A stretch of DNA of 64,000 nt from Cellulophaga sp. RHA19 (GCF_002813425.1 NZ_PHUL01000001.1:2549001-2613000); one strand, 5' to 3'. Counted from the first letter of the stretch, positions 43,779-54,800 are shown. Numbers and translations: made by a program. Notes: generated from the letters alone by a model not told the origin.

Positions 43779-46277
43779 TTAGTTGTTTTTAGGTAATGAT
43801 AATAAGTTAGCAAACAGTTTGTAAGCACCAGGAACACCGGCAGGTAACTCTCTAAAAAAGCTTATGCCTGTATATACGTAGTTTCCTTTGCCATAAGGAG
43901 CAATTAAAAGACTACCTTTTTTAGCATCTTCTCCTTTATCTGCCATAGATAAAATAGGTGTAAACTCTTTTCCCCATTTATTAGGAAAGTATAAGCCGCG
44001 TTCTTGTACCCAATTATTAAAGTCAGTAGGTACAATTTTATTAGGAGTATTAACTACAGGATGGTTTTTTGCTAAAATGCTAACCTCTGCAAATTCATTT
44101 GTAACCCTATCTCTAGATAGCTCTAGAGAATAAGGAGCAAGGTTATCTAAATCTAAACCTCTACGGCCAGCAGTATTATATTGTATAACTAAGTTGCCTC
44201 CGTTTTTTACGTAATCTAATAAAAAATGTTGTTTAAATTTTAATTGATTAACAACATTGTAGGCTCTAATACCAACTACAATAGCATCAAAACCTTTTAA
44301 AGATTCTGTAGTAATATTGTCTGGATCTATGGTAGACACATTGTAGCCTATTTGTGTTAAGCTTTCTGGTATTTTGTCGCCAGCACCAGTAATATAACCA
44401 ATATTTTTTCCTGTTTTTTTAATGTCCAAACGTACCACTTTAGCTTCAGATGGTAGTAAAACAGACTGTGTTGGGATATGGTCATAAGAAATAACAACCA
44501 ACTCTTTACTAAGTTTTTTACCGTTAATTGTTACAGATGGTGAAATGGTACTCTGTGCTTCAGTGGCAGGAGGAGTAACAGTAAACATAAATGTTTTTGT
44601 GTCTCCTCTTTTAGCAATAGTAAAAGGCAGTTTTGCATTATTAACTTTCCACCCTTTAGAAAAGCCTAATTCTAATTCTCCTGTAATATCATCTTTTAAA
44701 GCTTTAATAGTAACAGGAATTTGCTTAGCAGATCCGTCAGAGAAAATAAAAACCTTGTCCTTTATGCTAACACTAGCTTCTGGTAAAACCTCAAAAGGTC
44801 TGTATAGTTCTCCTTTATCTGGTTTAGAGTAGTGGTAAACTACAGGTTTAGTAATGGTTAATGTATAATTATTAATACTAAGTTTAAAATCAGCATTAAA
44901 AGCTCTAGGAGTTTCTGGTTTGCCAATTAATTTTTTATCTGCAACAGTGTACATACCTAATGTACCTTTTTTCATAAGCCAATAAGGACTTGTGTAATTT
45001 GTATTTGCAGGTACTGCAATATCTAAAACTAGGTTTTCTTTAGTGTTGTTTTTTAAAGAAATATTAGGAGATAGGCTAGTAGTCGCAACTCTTACAGATT
45101 TTAATATAATGTTTGTATTACTTCTATTTAAAGCTTCTATAGATACTTTAAAACTGCCAGATGGTGTACTATTTGTGATGCTTGCATTAGCCTCTAAATA
45201 TAAACCAGCTACAGCAGAAATCATATTTTCTAGTTCTTTAGACTTAATATTTTTCCAGTGTGTATCTGTAGATTTTTGTAATAACTTATAAGCTTCTATA
45301 AGTTCTGGTAAGTGCAAAGAAGGATTTTTAAAATTGAAGTTTTCTTCAACCTTATTTAATATTTTTCCAATAGCAACACCACCATCTATTCTAGACCACG
45401 TAGTATTTATGCCTTCAAAAATATCATCACCTTTAGGCATATCACCTTTTAAAAGCTCAATATACTCATCTTGGCTTCCTCTTGTAGATATACGGCCAAA
45501 ACCTTGACATAAATGCTGACTACTGGCAAGTGATGCAATCTCGTTGTTAGAAACACCTAGCATTGGGTAAAAAACACCAACATCTAACTTCATTAGTTTA
45601 CTTTTATCTGCTTTGTTAAAAGCTTCCTCACTACCATAAAACCACCAAGAAGTGTTAAGAAACATACGTTTTGGTTGCCAGGTTTCTGTTAGTTTTAGTT
45701 GTTCTGGGTATGCTTTTGGGTCGTTAACCAAGTCAAAAGCTTCTACACTTAACATTGCAGAGGCAGTATGGTGACCGTGTGTAGTTCCTGGTGTTCTGTG
45801 GTTAAATCTGTTTATAATAACATCTGGCTTGTACTGTCTTATAATTTGTACAACATCTGCTAAAACCTCTTTTTTGTCCCAAATATCTAATGTTTCATCT
45901 GGGTGTTTAGAGTAGCCAAAATCGTTTGCTCTAGAAAAAAATTGTTCTCCACCATCTTTGCTACGTGCACCAAGTAATTCTTGTGTACGTAATACACCTA
46001 ATTGCTCTCTAATTTCTGGTCCAATTAAATTTTGTCCTCCGTCTCCACGGGTTAAAGACAAGTAAGCAGTTTTAGCTTTTACATTATTAGATAAGTAAGA
46101 TATTAACCTTGTGTTTTCGTCATCTGGATGTGCTGCAATGTATAATGCAGAACCTAAGAAGTTTAACTTTTGTAAAGAATGGTAAATTTCTGCAGATGAA
46201 CTTTTTTTAGGAGCTTGTGAAAACCCTAAGTTGATGCATAATGCAGAAATTATGCAAGATACCAGTAGTTGGCGCAT
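43779..46277 (-). CDS. PIG-L family deacetylase with C-terminal extension, secreted
   Basis: 832 residues, signal peptide to about residue 21. N-terminal PIG-L domain: AHPDDENTRLISYL (zinc motif AHPDDE), SLTRGDGGQNLIG and NHRTPGTTHGHHTASA. The middle is beta-rich. The C-terminal third (about 620-800) has FDAIVVGIRAYN and VKNGGNLVIQYNT, as in glutamine-amidotransferase-like folds without clear catalytic Cys. These enzymes remove N-acetyl from sugars. First gene of an operon with the small ORF and symporter. Confidence 0.92.
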   Translation of the reverse strand: MRQLLVSCIISALCINLGFSQAPKKSSSAEIYHSLQKLNFLGSALYIAAHPDDENTRLISYLSNNVKAKTAYLSLTRGDGGQNLIGPEIREQLGVLRTQELLGARSKDGGEQFFSRANDFGYSKHPDETLDIWDKKEVLADVVQIIRQYKPDVIINRFNHRTPGTTHGHHTASAMLSVEAFDLVNDPKAYPEQLKLTETWQPKRMFLNTSWWFYGSEEAFNKADKSKLMKLDVGVFYPMLGVSNNEIASLASSQHLCQGFGRISTRGSQDEYIELLKGDMPKGDDIFEGINTTWSRIDGGVAIGKILNKVEENFNFKNPSLHLPELIEAYKLLQKSTDTHWKNIKSKELENMISAVAGLYLEANASITNSTPSGSFKVSIEALNRSNTNIILKSVRVATTSLSPNISLKNNTKENLVLDIAVPANTNYTSPYWLMKKGTLGMYTVADKKLIGKPETPRAFNADFKLSINNYTLTITKPVVYHYSKPDKGELYRPFEVLPEASVSIKDKVFIFSDGSAKQIPVTIKALKDDITGELELGFSKGWKVNNAKLPFTIAKRGDTKTFMFTVTPPATEAQSTISPSVTINGKKLSKELVVISYDHIPTQSVLLPSEAKVVRLDIKKTGKNIGYITGAGDKIPESLTQIGYNVSTIDPDNITTESLKGFDAIVVGIRAYNVVNQLKFKQHFLLDYVKNGGNLVIQYNTAGRRGLDLDNLAPYSLELSRDRVTNEFAEVSILAKNHPVVNTPNKIVPTDFNNWVQERGLYFPNKWGKEFTPILSMADKGEDAKKGSLLIAPYGKGNYVYTGISFFRELPAGVPGAYKLFANLLSLPKNN

Positions 46278-46401
46278 AAATGTTAATTTTGGTTGATGCT
46301 CAAATATAACAAGTTCTACGCTTTAGAATGTCAATTTTAAAGGTTCTTTAACAACGTTTTTAAGCGGGTTATTAACATTTGATGATTTTAAAGAAGAATT
46401 G

Positions 46402-47442
46402 TTAGAACCATTTTTTTCTGTTGATAAAAAATATGGACACCAGAGAAATTAAAACCATTACGCCTAAAAGTATAAAATAACCATATTCCGTATGTAATTC
46501 GGGCATATTTTTAAAGTTCATACCGTAAATACCTGCTAAAAAAGTAAGCGGTATAAAAATCACAGAAAATATAGTCAAGGTTTTCATTACCTCGTTTAAT
46601 CTGTGGTTTTGAATACTAAACATTAAGTTTAAAGAACTCTCTAGTTGACTAAGGTTAAAATCAATTTCATCTCCCATTAAACCAATTTGTTCTTTAATTT
46701 CAATAAAATACTTTATGTCAAAGTCAAAACAATCTATATTTTCTAATTGGTTAATAGCATCTTTTATGCTTATAGTCATTCTTTTAATTTGGTTAAGTTG
46801 CCTTTTCTTGTTTTCAACTTTAATTGCAAATTCGGGAGTTGGTTTAGTCTCATTTAAGTTATCTAAACCAATATTAGCCTTTGTTAACTTATCATAAGCA
46901 ATGTAATAATTATCTATAATAGCTTCCATTAGTAAGTAAAACAGGTAATCTGCTCCTTTTTTTCTTATAACACCTAAGTTTTTTTCTATTCGTTCTCTTA
47001 AATGTTGAAAATGATCGCCTGCAACCTCTTGTATACTCCAAACGTAAGTTTCACCAACAATAAAAACCATTTGTTCAAATTTTGTTTCACTGCTTTCTGC
47101 AGAGTAATAAGGAGATTTTAAGGTTAAAAAGAAACAATCGTCTAGTTCTATTACTTTATTTCTGTGATTGTTGTCTATAACAAGGTTTATTAAAAACTCA
47201 TCCATATTATTGTTCGCAATTATTTTGCGTACAGCTTGTGAATGCTGAAAACCATAAATGTTTAACCAAGAAATAACCGAAGTATCTTTTGTTATAGATA
47301 TTTCATTTAATTCTTCTCCTTTTAATAAATGACAACTTTCTTTAGAGTAGGTTATTAAAGATGAATTAGCTTTAAATTCTTCAATATTAAAAGTTTTTTT
47401 ATCAGAATACGGGTTTACTTTACGTCTGTTTTTTCTTTTCAT
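46402..47442 (-). CDS. corA: CorA-like magnesium/divalent cation transporter
   Basis: 346 residues from the ATG at 47442 (an upstream extension to 47511 is not conserved). A large N-terminal cytoplasmic domain, then two C-terminal helices; the GMN signature is in LAGIYGMNFKNMPELH. Forms a pentamer. Ends basic (INRKKWF). It follows the MscS gene by 10 bases. Confidence 0.94.
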   Translation of the reverse strand: MKRKNRRKVNPYSDKKTFNIEEFKANSSLITYSKESCHLLKGEELNEISITKDTSVISWLNIYGFQHSQAVRKIIANNNMDEFLINLVIDNNHRNKVIELDDCFFLTLKSPYYSAESSETKFEQMVFIVGETYVWSIQEVAGDHFQHLRERIEKNLGVIRKKGADYLFYLLMEAIIDNYYIAYDKLTKANIGLDNLNETKPTPEFAIKVENKKRQLNQIKRMTISIKDAINQLENIDCFDFDIKYFIEIKEQIGLMGDEIDFNLSQLESSLNLMFSIQNHRLNEVMKTLTIFSVIFIPLTFLAGIYGMNFKNMPELHTEYGYFILLGVMVLISLVSIFFINRKKWF

Positions 47443-47452
47443 ACAATTACTT

Positions 47453-47995
47453 TTAAATGTAATCTCCTTCTGTAGTATCGTCGTTATCTTCTTTATTAAT
47501 AAGTACAACACCTTTTTGTAAAAGTAAATTGTTTGGGTAGGTAAGTAGTTCTCCGTTGTCTTTTTTTAGATAAATATGATAAGCTTTTATGTCTAAAATA
47601 TCAACTTCCTCAGCAAAATCGCCATCTAATATTTTTATACGATCACCTATTTTAAAAGGGAATGAAAAAAATAAAATTACACCAGCAGTAACATTACTTA
47701 AAATAGACCAAGAAGCAAATAGAGCCACACCTAACACAGCAAATACAGATGAAAATATAATGCCTAAATCCTCAAAATTTACCTGCCAAATGTAAACAAG
47801 AACTATAAAACTTATTGCCATAATTAATATGGTAACATATCTAATTATAAGCTTTGTGCGTACTTTATTTATGTCGCTAATTCTTCCTATTTTACTAATT
47901 GCTTTTGCAGTAACAAAACGCAGTACTATAAAGCCCAAAATACAAATTAAGCTGTTTATTAATTGATTTTGATGTGTGTCTATAAATTCATTCAT
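47453..47995 (-). CDS. Small-conductance mechanosensitive channel (MscS family), short
   Basis: 180 residues, two to three helices then the pore helix (IIFSSVFAVLGVALFASWSILSNVTAGVILFF) and the beta domain (FPFKIGDRIKI, YPNNLLLQKGV). It lacks the large C-terminal alpha/beta cage of E. coli MscS. Its start overlaps the end of the lipoprotein gene (ATGA), implying coupling, and CorA follows. Confidence 0.93.
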   Translation of the reverse strand: MNEFIDTHQNQLINSLICILGFIVLRFVTAKAISKIGRISDINKVRTKLIIRYVTILIMAISFIVLVYIWQVNFEDLGIIFSSVFAVLGVALFASWSILSNVTAGVILFFSFPFKIGDRIKILDGDFAEEVDILDIKAYHIYLKKDNGELLTYPNNLLLQKGVVLINKEDNDDTTEGDYI

Positions 47996-48927
47996 AATCC
48001 TAAGCTATCTCTAAAATGTAAATCTTTATTTCCGTTTTGTTGCCAATAGGCTGTTTGTATTCTTTTATTTAAAGTTGCAGTAGTTGTTAGTGTTTTTTTA
48101 TTTGACCCAAAACCACTTTTATGTGTTTCTGTAAAACTTTCTATAGTGTGCGGAAAAGCTGTAGAGAACGTTATTGTTAAGTTGCGCTGCAAATCAGGAT
48201 AATCTAAACTATAAATGGTTACATTATCTTTAGTGGTTTTAGTAACCTTTGCTGCATATGCTTTTAATTTTTTATGAGAAAACCTAATGTATGTAAAAGA
48301 CGGAATAATTTGTAAATTGCCCGTTGGTAAACTATCTGGGTTAATTCTAATTTTTGCCCAAAGATCGTTCTCTAAAATATTTTTTTCAAGGGTGAAATTT
48401 TCATCTCCTTCGCTTTCAAAATAAGAAAAAGAAGAAACCTCAAATTTTTCTTTATTGTTTAGCTGAGAAAATACTTGTCCGCACCATTCTTGTACAGAGT
48501 TTGTAATTTTTAATGAAGCAGAATTATCACCAACAGGATAAAAAGTGCTAGACATTACAGAATAGGGGTAAATACCAGTTAAAAATTTCTTGGTACTATT
48601 TAATTTTAAAACAGGAATGTTTGTATTACTAGGTAGATCTGCTTTTACCTGTTTTTTAGCGCTAAAAGGCTCTGTTACAAAAACCAAAACAGCAGAACCT
48701 TTCCTTAATTCGCCATACCTAGCTTGTTCTAAATTGTATGATGTTATTTCTGCAGTGCCATTATACCAATATTTTTTAAATTGGTTAGATACTGGCTTTG
48801 GCTTTTCTTTTTTTATAACTTTTTTAGGAGTAGTAACAGCTATATCTTGGTTGTGTACTTTTTCTTTACAGGCATTAGACATTAATAGCGTAATTGCTAT
48901 TATACCCAATTCAGCTAATTTTTTCAT
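47992..48927 (-). CDS. Lipoprotein, unknown
   Basis: 311 residues with a lipobox at SNAC (Cys20). The mature part starts with a Lys-rich Pro linker and then a beta-rich domain: KKYWYNGTAEITSYNLEQARYGELRKGSAVLVFVTEPFSAKKQV, PYSVMSSTFYPV, YWQQNGNKDLHFRDSLGL. This is a conserved Bacteroidota protein without named function. The gene is followed with a 4-base overlap by mscS. Confidence 0.85.
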   Translation of the reverse strand: MKKLAELGIIAITLLMSNACKEKVHNQDIAVTTPKKVIKKEKPKPVSNQFKKYWYNGTAEITSYNLEQARYGELRKGSAVLVFVTEPFSAKKQVKADLPSNTNIPVLKLNSTKKFLTGIYPYSVMSSTFYPVGDNSASLKITNSVQEWCGQVFSQLNNKEKFEVSSFSYFESEGDENFTLEKNILENDLWAKIRINPDSLPTGNLQIIPSFTYIRFSHKKLKAYAAKVTKTTKDNVTIYSLDYPDLQRNLTITFSTAFPHTIESFTETHKSGFGSNKKTLTTTATLNKRIQTAYWQQNGNKDLHFRDSLGL

Positions 48928-48961
48928 AACAAATACATTTTAAGTAAAATTACTTAAAATG

Positions 48962-49552
48962 TTATGCATTAGCTATAGTTAGCAAAGTTTTATAAACTAA
49001 ATGCGTAGGTAGGCCAACAACGTTAGGGTAGGAGCCAATAATTTCTTCAATGGCAATTAAGCCAATCCACTCTTGTATACCATAAGCTCCAGCTTTATCT
49101 AGTGGTTTGTAGTTTTCTACATAATACGTAATTTCATCCAAGCTAAGCTCTTTAAATTTTACTTTTGTAATATGACTTTCTGTAATTTGCTTATTTTTAG
49201 ATGTAAAACAGACAGATGTAGCTACTTGGTGCCAAGAGTTAGATAGTTTTGTAAGCATAGCAATAGCATCTGCAGTGCTTTTGGGTTTGCCTAGCTGCTC
49301 ATTATTGTGCCAAACAATAGTATCAGATGTTATTAAAATATCTTTCTCTTGGAGTGATTTTTTAAAAGGTTCTGCTTTTAAAGCAGCTAAATAATCTGTA
49401 ATTTCTTCAGCTTGTAAATGATTAGGAAAAACCTCTTCAATAGGTCTAACATCAACCTTAAAGTTAATATCTAATTCTTTAAAAAACTGATGCCTTCTTG
49501 GGGAACCAGAAGCCAATATAATGTTGTAATCTTTTAATTTTTCAGAAAGCAT
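48962..49552 (-). CDS. maf: Maf-like nucleotide pyrophosphatase
   Basis: 196 residues: IILASGSPRRHQFFKEL at the start, ITSDTIVWHNNEQLGKP and the closing NVVGLPTHLVY. Maf enzymes hydrolyse modified or canonical nucleoside triphosphates, and are linked to cell division arrest. It directly follows the KdsC-like gene. Confidence 0.95.
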   Translation of the reverse strand: MLSEKLKDYNIILASGSPRRHQFFKELDINFKVDVRPIEEVFPNHLQAEEITDYLAALKAEPFKKSLQEKDILITSDTIVWHNNEQLGKPKSTADAIAMLTKLSNSWHQVATSVCFTSKNKQITESHITKVKFKELSLDEITYYVENYKPLDKAGAYGIQEWIGLIAIEEIIGSYPNVVGLPTHLVYKTLLTIANA

Positions 49553-50080
49553 TTAGTCGTTTTTAGCGCTGTAATTATCATTCCATTTACCTTGTGCTTT
49601 TAAAACTTGCTCAATAACATCTCTAGCGCAGCCTTTACCGCCATTTTTTTGAGAAATATACTTGCTTACAGCTTTTATTTCAGGTATAGCATCTTGCGGA
49701 CAAGTAGGCATACCAACTAATTGCATAGGTGGCACGTCTGGCATATCATCACCCATATATAAAACATTTTTTGGGTCTATATTGTTGGTAGATAAATACT
49801 CTTTTATAGGTTCTATTTTTAAGTGAGCGCCTAAATAAATATCCTTTACGCCTAAACCTTTAAATCTAGTGCGTACACCTTCACTAGTGCCACCAGATAT
49901 TATACAAACATTAAAACCTTTTTGTATAGCAGTTTTAAGGGCGTAACCATCTTTAACATTCATTTTACGTAGTAATTCTCCGTTTTCGGTAATAAGTACA
50001 TTTCCGTCTGTAAAAACACCGTCTACATCAAAAACAAAAGTGGTAATATTATGTAAGTATTCTTTATAACTTTTTTCCAT
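49553..50080 (-). CDS. kdsC: KdsC-like HAD phosphatase
   Basis: 175 residues, HAD subfamily IIIA without cap: VFDVDGVFTDGNV with the nucleophile Asp, IISGGTS, VLYMGDDMPDVPPM. Removes phosphate from KDO-8-phosphate in lipopolysaccharide core synthesis. It overlaps the DUF2520 gene by 17 bases. Confidence 0.9.
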   Translation of the reverse strand: MEKSYKEYLHNITTFVFDVDGVFTDGNVLITENGELLRKMNVKDGYALKTAIQKGFNVCIISGGTSEGVRTRFKGLGVKDIYLGAHLKIEPIKEYLSTNNIDPKNVLYMGDDMPDVPPMQLVGMPTCPQDAIPEIKAVSKYISQKNGGKGCARDVIEQVLKAQGKWNDNYSAKND

Positions 50081-50828
50081 AAGTGTTGGTAATAGATTTG
50101 CTAATAACGCTATATATTTCTTTATGCGTATTGTTTGTTAATTGGGTTAAGTGACGTTGCATTGTACCTATGTCATTACGTTTTGCTGGTCCTGTTTGTG
50201 CATCGTAAGGAGATAGTTTGTGTAGCTTTGTAACGGTTTCTTGTATTAAGGGTGATAAAATTGAAAAAGGAACCTTATTTTCTTCACAAATTTCTTGTCC
50301 AATTTGGTACATATGATTGCTAAAATTATTGACAAAAACGGCAGCCAAATGTATAGATTTTCTTTGTTCTGATGATATTTTATGCACACTGTTAGAGACA
50401 CTTTCTGCTAGTTGAAGTAGTAATGTTTCATCAGTTTTGTTTTCTGCTTCAATACAAATAGGAATTTCTTTAAAATTTACAGTAGCTCCTTTGCTAAACG
50501 TCTGTAGTGGATAAAAAGATCCTTTTCGGTTTTTATCATTTAAAGCAGCAATAGCAACACTGCCAGAGGTATGCACTACTAATTTATTTTCTAAGACTAA
50601 TTGTGAAGATATATTGGCAATACTATCATCTGTGGTAGCAATAATATATATATCTGCATTAGGTAAATCATTAATGTCAGTAGTTGTATTTATACTATTT
50701 TTTAAAGGGAGTAATGCTGTTTCTGTACGGTTGTATACCATTGCAATAGATACATTTTTTAGCTCACTAAATGCATTATATAAATGTGTGCCAATATTCC
50801 CTAATCCTATAATTACTACACTAATCAT
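50064..50828 (-). CDS. DUF2520/Rossmann-like protein
   Basis: 254 residues. The N-terminal Rossmann part (MISVVIIGLGNIGTHLYNAF) is followed by the DUF2520 helical domain (SSEQRKSIHLAAVFVNNFSNHMYQIG, TGPAKRNDIGTMQRHL). Resembles oxidoreductases of the F420-dependent group; reaction unknown. First of the DUF2520-kdsC-maf run. Confidence 0.9.
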   Translation of the reverse strand: MISVVIIGLGNIGTHLYNAFSELKNVSIAMVYNRTETALLPLKNSINTTTDINDLPNADIYIIATTDDSIANISSQLVLENKLVVHTSGSVAIAALNDKNRKGSFYPLQTFSKGATVNFKEIPICIEAENKTDETLLLQLAESVSNSVHKISSEQRKSIHLAAVFVNNFSNHMYQIGQEICEENKVPFSILSPLIQETVTKLHKLSPYDAQTGPAKRNDIGTMQRHLTQLTNNTHKEIYSVISKSITNTYGKKL

Positions 50829-50861
50829 ATTGCAAAAGTACAGTTAATCTGTCAAAAAAAA

Positions 50862-51236
50862 TTATTCTTTACAACCAATTGTTATAGCGTGTGTGTGTCC
50901 TGCATTTGTACTTGCAGCTATAGTTATAGCATTATTAGTTTTTAAGGTTGCAAAATTTTCTGTTGTAACGGTAAGCATATGCTCGTGTCCTGTAGCGCCA
51001 ATTAATGGGTATACTTTTGTGGAGCCACTAATTATGTCTTGCGTAGGAATTTCTAAGGTATGATTGTGATTGCCTGTAATAGTAATTTCAGCTCCATTTT
51101 CTATGCAATTTCCTTTTGGCCCCTCTTCTGCATCAGTGCCAGAATTATCATCACTAGAACAACTAAAATTTACAAGAATGGGAAGAGCAATAAGAGCAAA
51201 ACAAAGAATTTTTTTTAAGGGTGTAATGCTAATCAT
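50862..51236 (-). CDS. Lipoprotein with three HxH repeats
   Basis: 124 residues from ATG 51236 (an upstream TTG-type extension is not used). Lipobox NFSC (Cys26). Three similar beta units carry an HxH pair: HNH at 57-59, HEH at 84-86 and HTH at 114-116. Two further Cys (44, 122) could pair. The arrangement suits binding of a transition metal. Family unrecognised. Confidence 0.75.
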   Translation of the reverse strand: MISITPLKKILCFALIALPILVNFSCSSDDNSGTDAEEGPKGNCIENGAEITITGNHNHTLEIPTQDIISGSTKVYPLIGATGHEHMLTVTTENFATLKTNNAITIAASTNAGHTHAITIGCKE

Positions 51237-51334
51237 AATAATACTTTTTTTGTCTTTTATTAATACTTTGTTGCTTAATTTTGTGACTAATGCATTCATA
51301 ATTATTTGCTAATGTATTAAATAGAATTTGTAAT

Positions 51335-51733
51335 ATGAAAAAACTAGAGCTCACAACAAAAGAGAATGTACATACATTAGTCTCTGCATTCTATGATAAA
51401 ATACGAAAGGATGAAACTTTAGGTCCAATTTTTAACGGTATAATTACAGATTGGGACCATCATTTACAACACCTTACTAATTTTTGGAGCAATCAGTTAT
51501 TTATAGAGCGGGGTACATACAAAGGTAACCCTATTGCTGTGCATAATAAAGTAGATAATTTTACAGGTAATACCATAAACGAAATGCATTTTGGTATTTG
51601 GCTTAATCATTGGTTTGCAACTTTAGATGAACTTTTTGAAGGCGATAATGTAAATATTGCTAAAAACAGGGCTCGTAATATGGGGTCTAACATTCATATT
51701 CATATTTTTAATGCTAGACCAAAGACTAGCTAA
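51335..51733 (+). CDS. Group III truncated haemoglobin
   Basis: 132 residues of the bacterial-globin group III: VHTLVSAFYDKIRKDETLGPIFNGII, FWSNQLFIERGTYKGNPIAVHNKV and MHFGIWLNHWFATLDEL with the proximal His. It likely binds oxygen or NO; role is not known. Divergent from the HxH lipoprotein. Confidence 0.93.
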   Translation: MKKLELTTKENVHTLVSAFYDKIRKDETLGPIFNGIITDWDHHLQHLTNFWSNQLFIERGTYKGNPIAVHNKVDNFTGNTINEMHFGIWLNHWFATLDELFEGDNVNIAKNRARNMGSNIHIHIFNARPKTS

Positions 51734-51843
51734 TAAATAGTTAAATATTAGGGTTTCATTAACACATTTATTGTTGTTTTAGGTACAAAAAAACACAAAA
51801 AGGGCGTATTTTTGCAAACCAAATTCACATAGTATTATCCAAG

Positions 51844-54800
51844 ATGGTAAATTTAATTAAGAAGTTCTTTTTCTCTACACGTTTAATGTCATTTCTCTTT
51901 ATTGCTTTTGCAACAGCATTAGCTCTTGGGACATTTATAGAAAGCTGGTATAGCACAGATACAGCAAGGATTTGGATCTACAATACCACTTGGTTTGAAG
52001 CTATAATGGCCTTTTTTGTAATTAACTTTTTAGGAAACATTTCTAGATATAAATTATTGCGTAAAGAAAAATGGGCAGTATTGTTGTTACACCTTTCTTG
52101 GATATTTATAATAATTGGTGCATTTGTAACAAGATACATTAGTTTTGAGGGGATGATGCCTATACGTGAAGGCGAAACTGAAAATGTATTTTATTCTGAT
52201 AAAACATACATTTCTACTATAGTTTATGGTGAAAAAGACGGAGTAAAAATGCAGAAAAAGCAAGAGTATCCTATTCTTGTAACAGCAGAAGGTTTAAAGT
52301 CTAGTTTGCCAATTCATACAAATTTTGATAAAACAGAATACAGTATTAAATATGCTGGTTTTATTGATGGAGCTAAAGAAGGATTAATTATTGGTGAAGA
52401 AGGAAAAAACTTTTTAAAAATAGTAGAATCTAGTAGTGGTGGTCGTCACGATCATTATCTAGAAGAAGGTGTTGTACAAAGCATACATAATATTTTATTT
52501 GCTTTAAATAAGCCAACCAAAGGTGCTATTAATATTACGGCAACAGACTCTAGTTACACTATACAATCTCCGTTTGAAGGTACTTTTATGCGAATGGCAG
52601 ATAGGTTACAAGGTGGCGTTAAAAAAGATACGGTACAAAAACTGCAATTACGCTCTTTATATCAAATGGCAGATATGCAATTTGTAATGCCAGACTCTTT
52701 GGTTAAAGGTAAAAACGGAATTATACCTATACCAAAAGAGGAACGTACAAAAAATATGGCAGATGCCTTAATTTTAGATGTTACTGTAAATGGTAAAACT
52801 GTACGTAAAAAATTACTAGGGTCTAAAGGTATGTTGCAGTTTGCAGATCCTTTTAAAATTGGCGATTTAGAGTTTAGGATGGCTTATGGTTCTAAAATGT
52901 ACGAATTGCCTTTTGCTATTAAGTTGAATGATTTTATAGCAGAAAAATATCCTGGTACAGAAAAAGGGTATGCGTCTTTTATGAGTAAGGTTACTATTGA
53001 AGATGAAAAGCCATTTGACTATGATATTTTTATGAATCATATATTAGATCACAAGGGATATCGTTTTTTTCAAGCAAGTTTTGATCCTGATGAAAAAGGG
53101 ACGAAACTATCTGTTAATCACGACCAATGGGGAACTTGGATTACTTATATTGGTTATTTTATGTTATATGCAGGTTTAATGGGTATTATGTTTTTTGGAA
53201 AAACAAGATTTAAAGATTTAGCGGTTTCTTTGGACAAAATTAAAGCTAAAAAAGCAAAACTTACGTCTGTTTTAGTTTTAGGTGCTTTGTTGAGTTTAAC
53301 TTCTCAAAGTGTAAATGCACAACAGCATAGTCCTGGCGATGGTCATAACCACGCAGCAGTACCTAGTCAAGAAGTTGTAGATTCTATTATTTTAGCAACT
53401 GCAGTATCTAAAGAACATGCAGAGGAGTTTGGTAAGCTAGTGATTCAAGATGAAGGTGGACGTATGAAGCCTTTAAACACATTTACATCAGAATTACTAC
53501 GTAAATTAAGTTTAAAAGATAAATACTTAGGCTTAACATCAGATCAAGTGTTTTTATCTATGATGACTAACCAACAATTGTGGGCTAATGCACATATTAT
53601 TGCTATTGATAAAAAAGGGTATAATGATAGTATACGTAAAGTTATAGGTGTGCCAGCTGGGCAACGATATGCAACTTTAATGGACTTTTTTGATGAAAAG
53701 CAAAGTTACAAGTTAGATCCGTTTTTGGTAGAAGCTACTGCAACTAATAATCCTAATAAATTTCAGCAAGATTATAAAGATGTTAACATTAGATTAGGGC
53801 TTTTAAACAGAGCTTTAAGTGGAGAAATTTTAAAGGTTTTTCCGCTATTAAATGTAGATAATAATAAATGGATATCTGCTTTAGAATATAGAAGTAACAA
53901 TGGTCAGTTTCCTGTCCAAGAAGAATTGTACGATAATTTTATAAAAAATGCTATACCATATTATTTATTAGAATTGCAAAAAGCAAGAGAATCTGAAGAT
54001 TATACAAAAGCTAATACAATGTTAGCTGGTTTAAAACAAAATCAAATAAACCACGGAAAAGAAGTATTACCGTCAGACAGAAAAATAAATATAGAAGTAA
54101 TTTACAATAAGCTTAATATTTTTAATGTGCTATATAAGTCATACGCTGTTGTGGGCTTATTTTTATTTATTATTTTAATTTTTCAAATATTTAAAGATCG
54201 TAGTGTTTGGCGTGTAGCTGTTTACTTTTTTAAAGGGACAATTTGGTTGTTGTTTTTATGGCATACAGCAGGCTTAATATTACGTTGGTATATATCTGGA
54301 CACGCACCGTGGAGTGATGCTTACGAGAGCATTATTTACGTAGCTTGGGCTACTTTAGGTATGGGCTTATTATTTGCACGTAAAAGTAATTTAACAATTG
54401 CAGCGGCTACTTTTGTTACTGCTATGTTATTGTGGATAGCACACCAAAACTGGGTAGATCCATCAATATCTAACCTAGTGCCAGTTTTAGATAGTTATTG
54501 GTTAATGATACACGTTGCGGTAATTGTGGGTAGTTATGGACCATTAACCGTTGGGATGATCCTAGGGGTTACATCATTAATACTAATTATACTAACAACC
54601 AAGAAAAACAAAGAGCGTATGGATCTTAACTTGAAAGAGTTAACCATAATTAATGAGCTTGTTTTAACAACAGGACTTGTTATGCTTACTATAGGTAACT
54701 TTTTAGGAGGTATGTGGGCTAACGAAAGTTGGGGACGTTATTGGGGTTGGGATCCAAAAGAAACTTGGGCATTAGTATCTATTATGATTTATGCTTTTGT

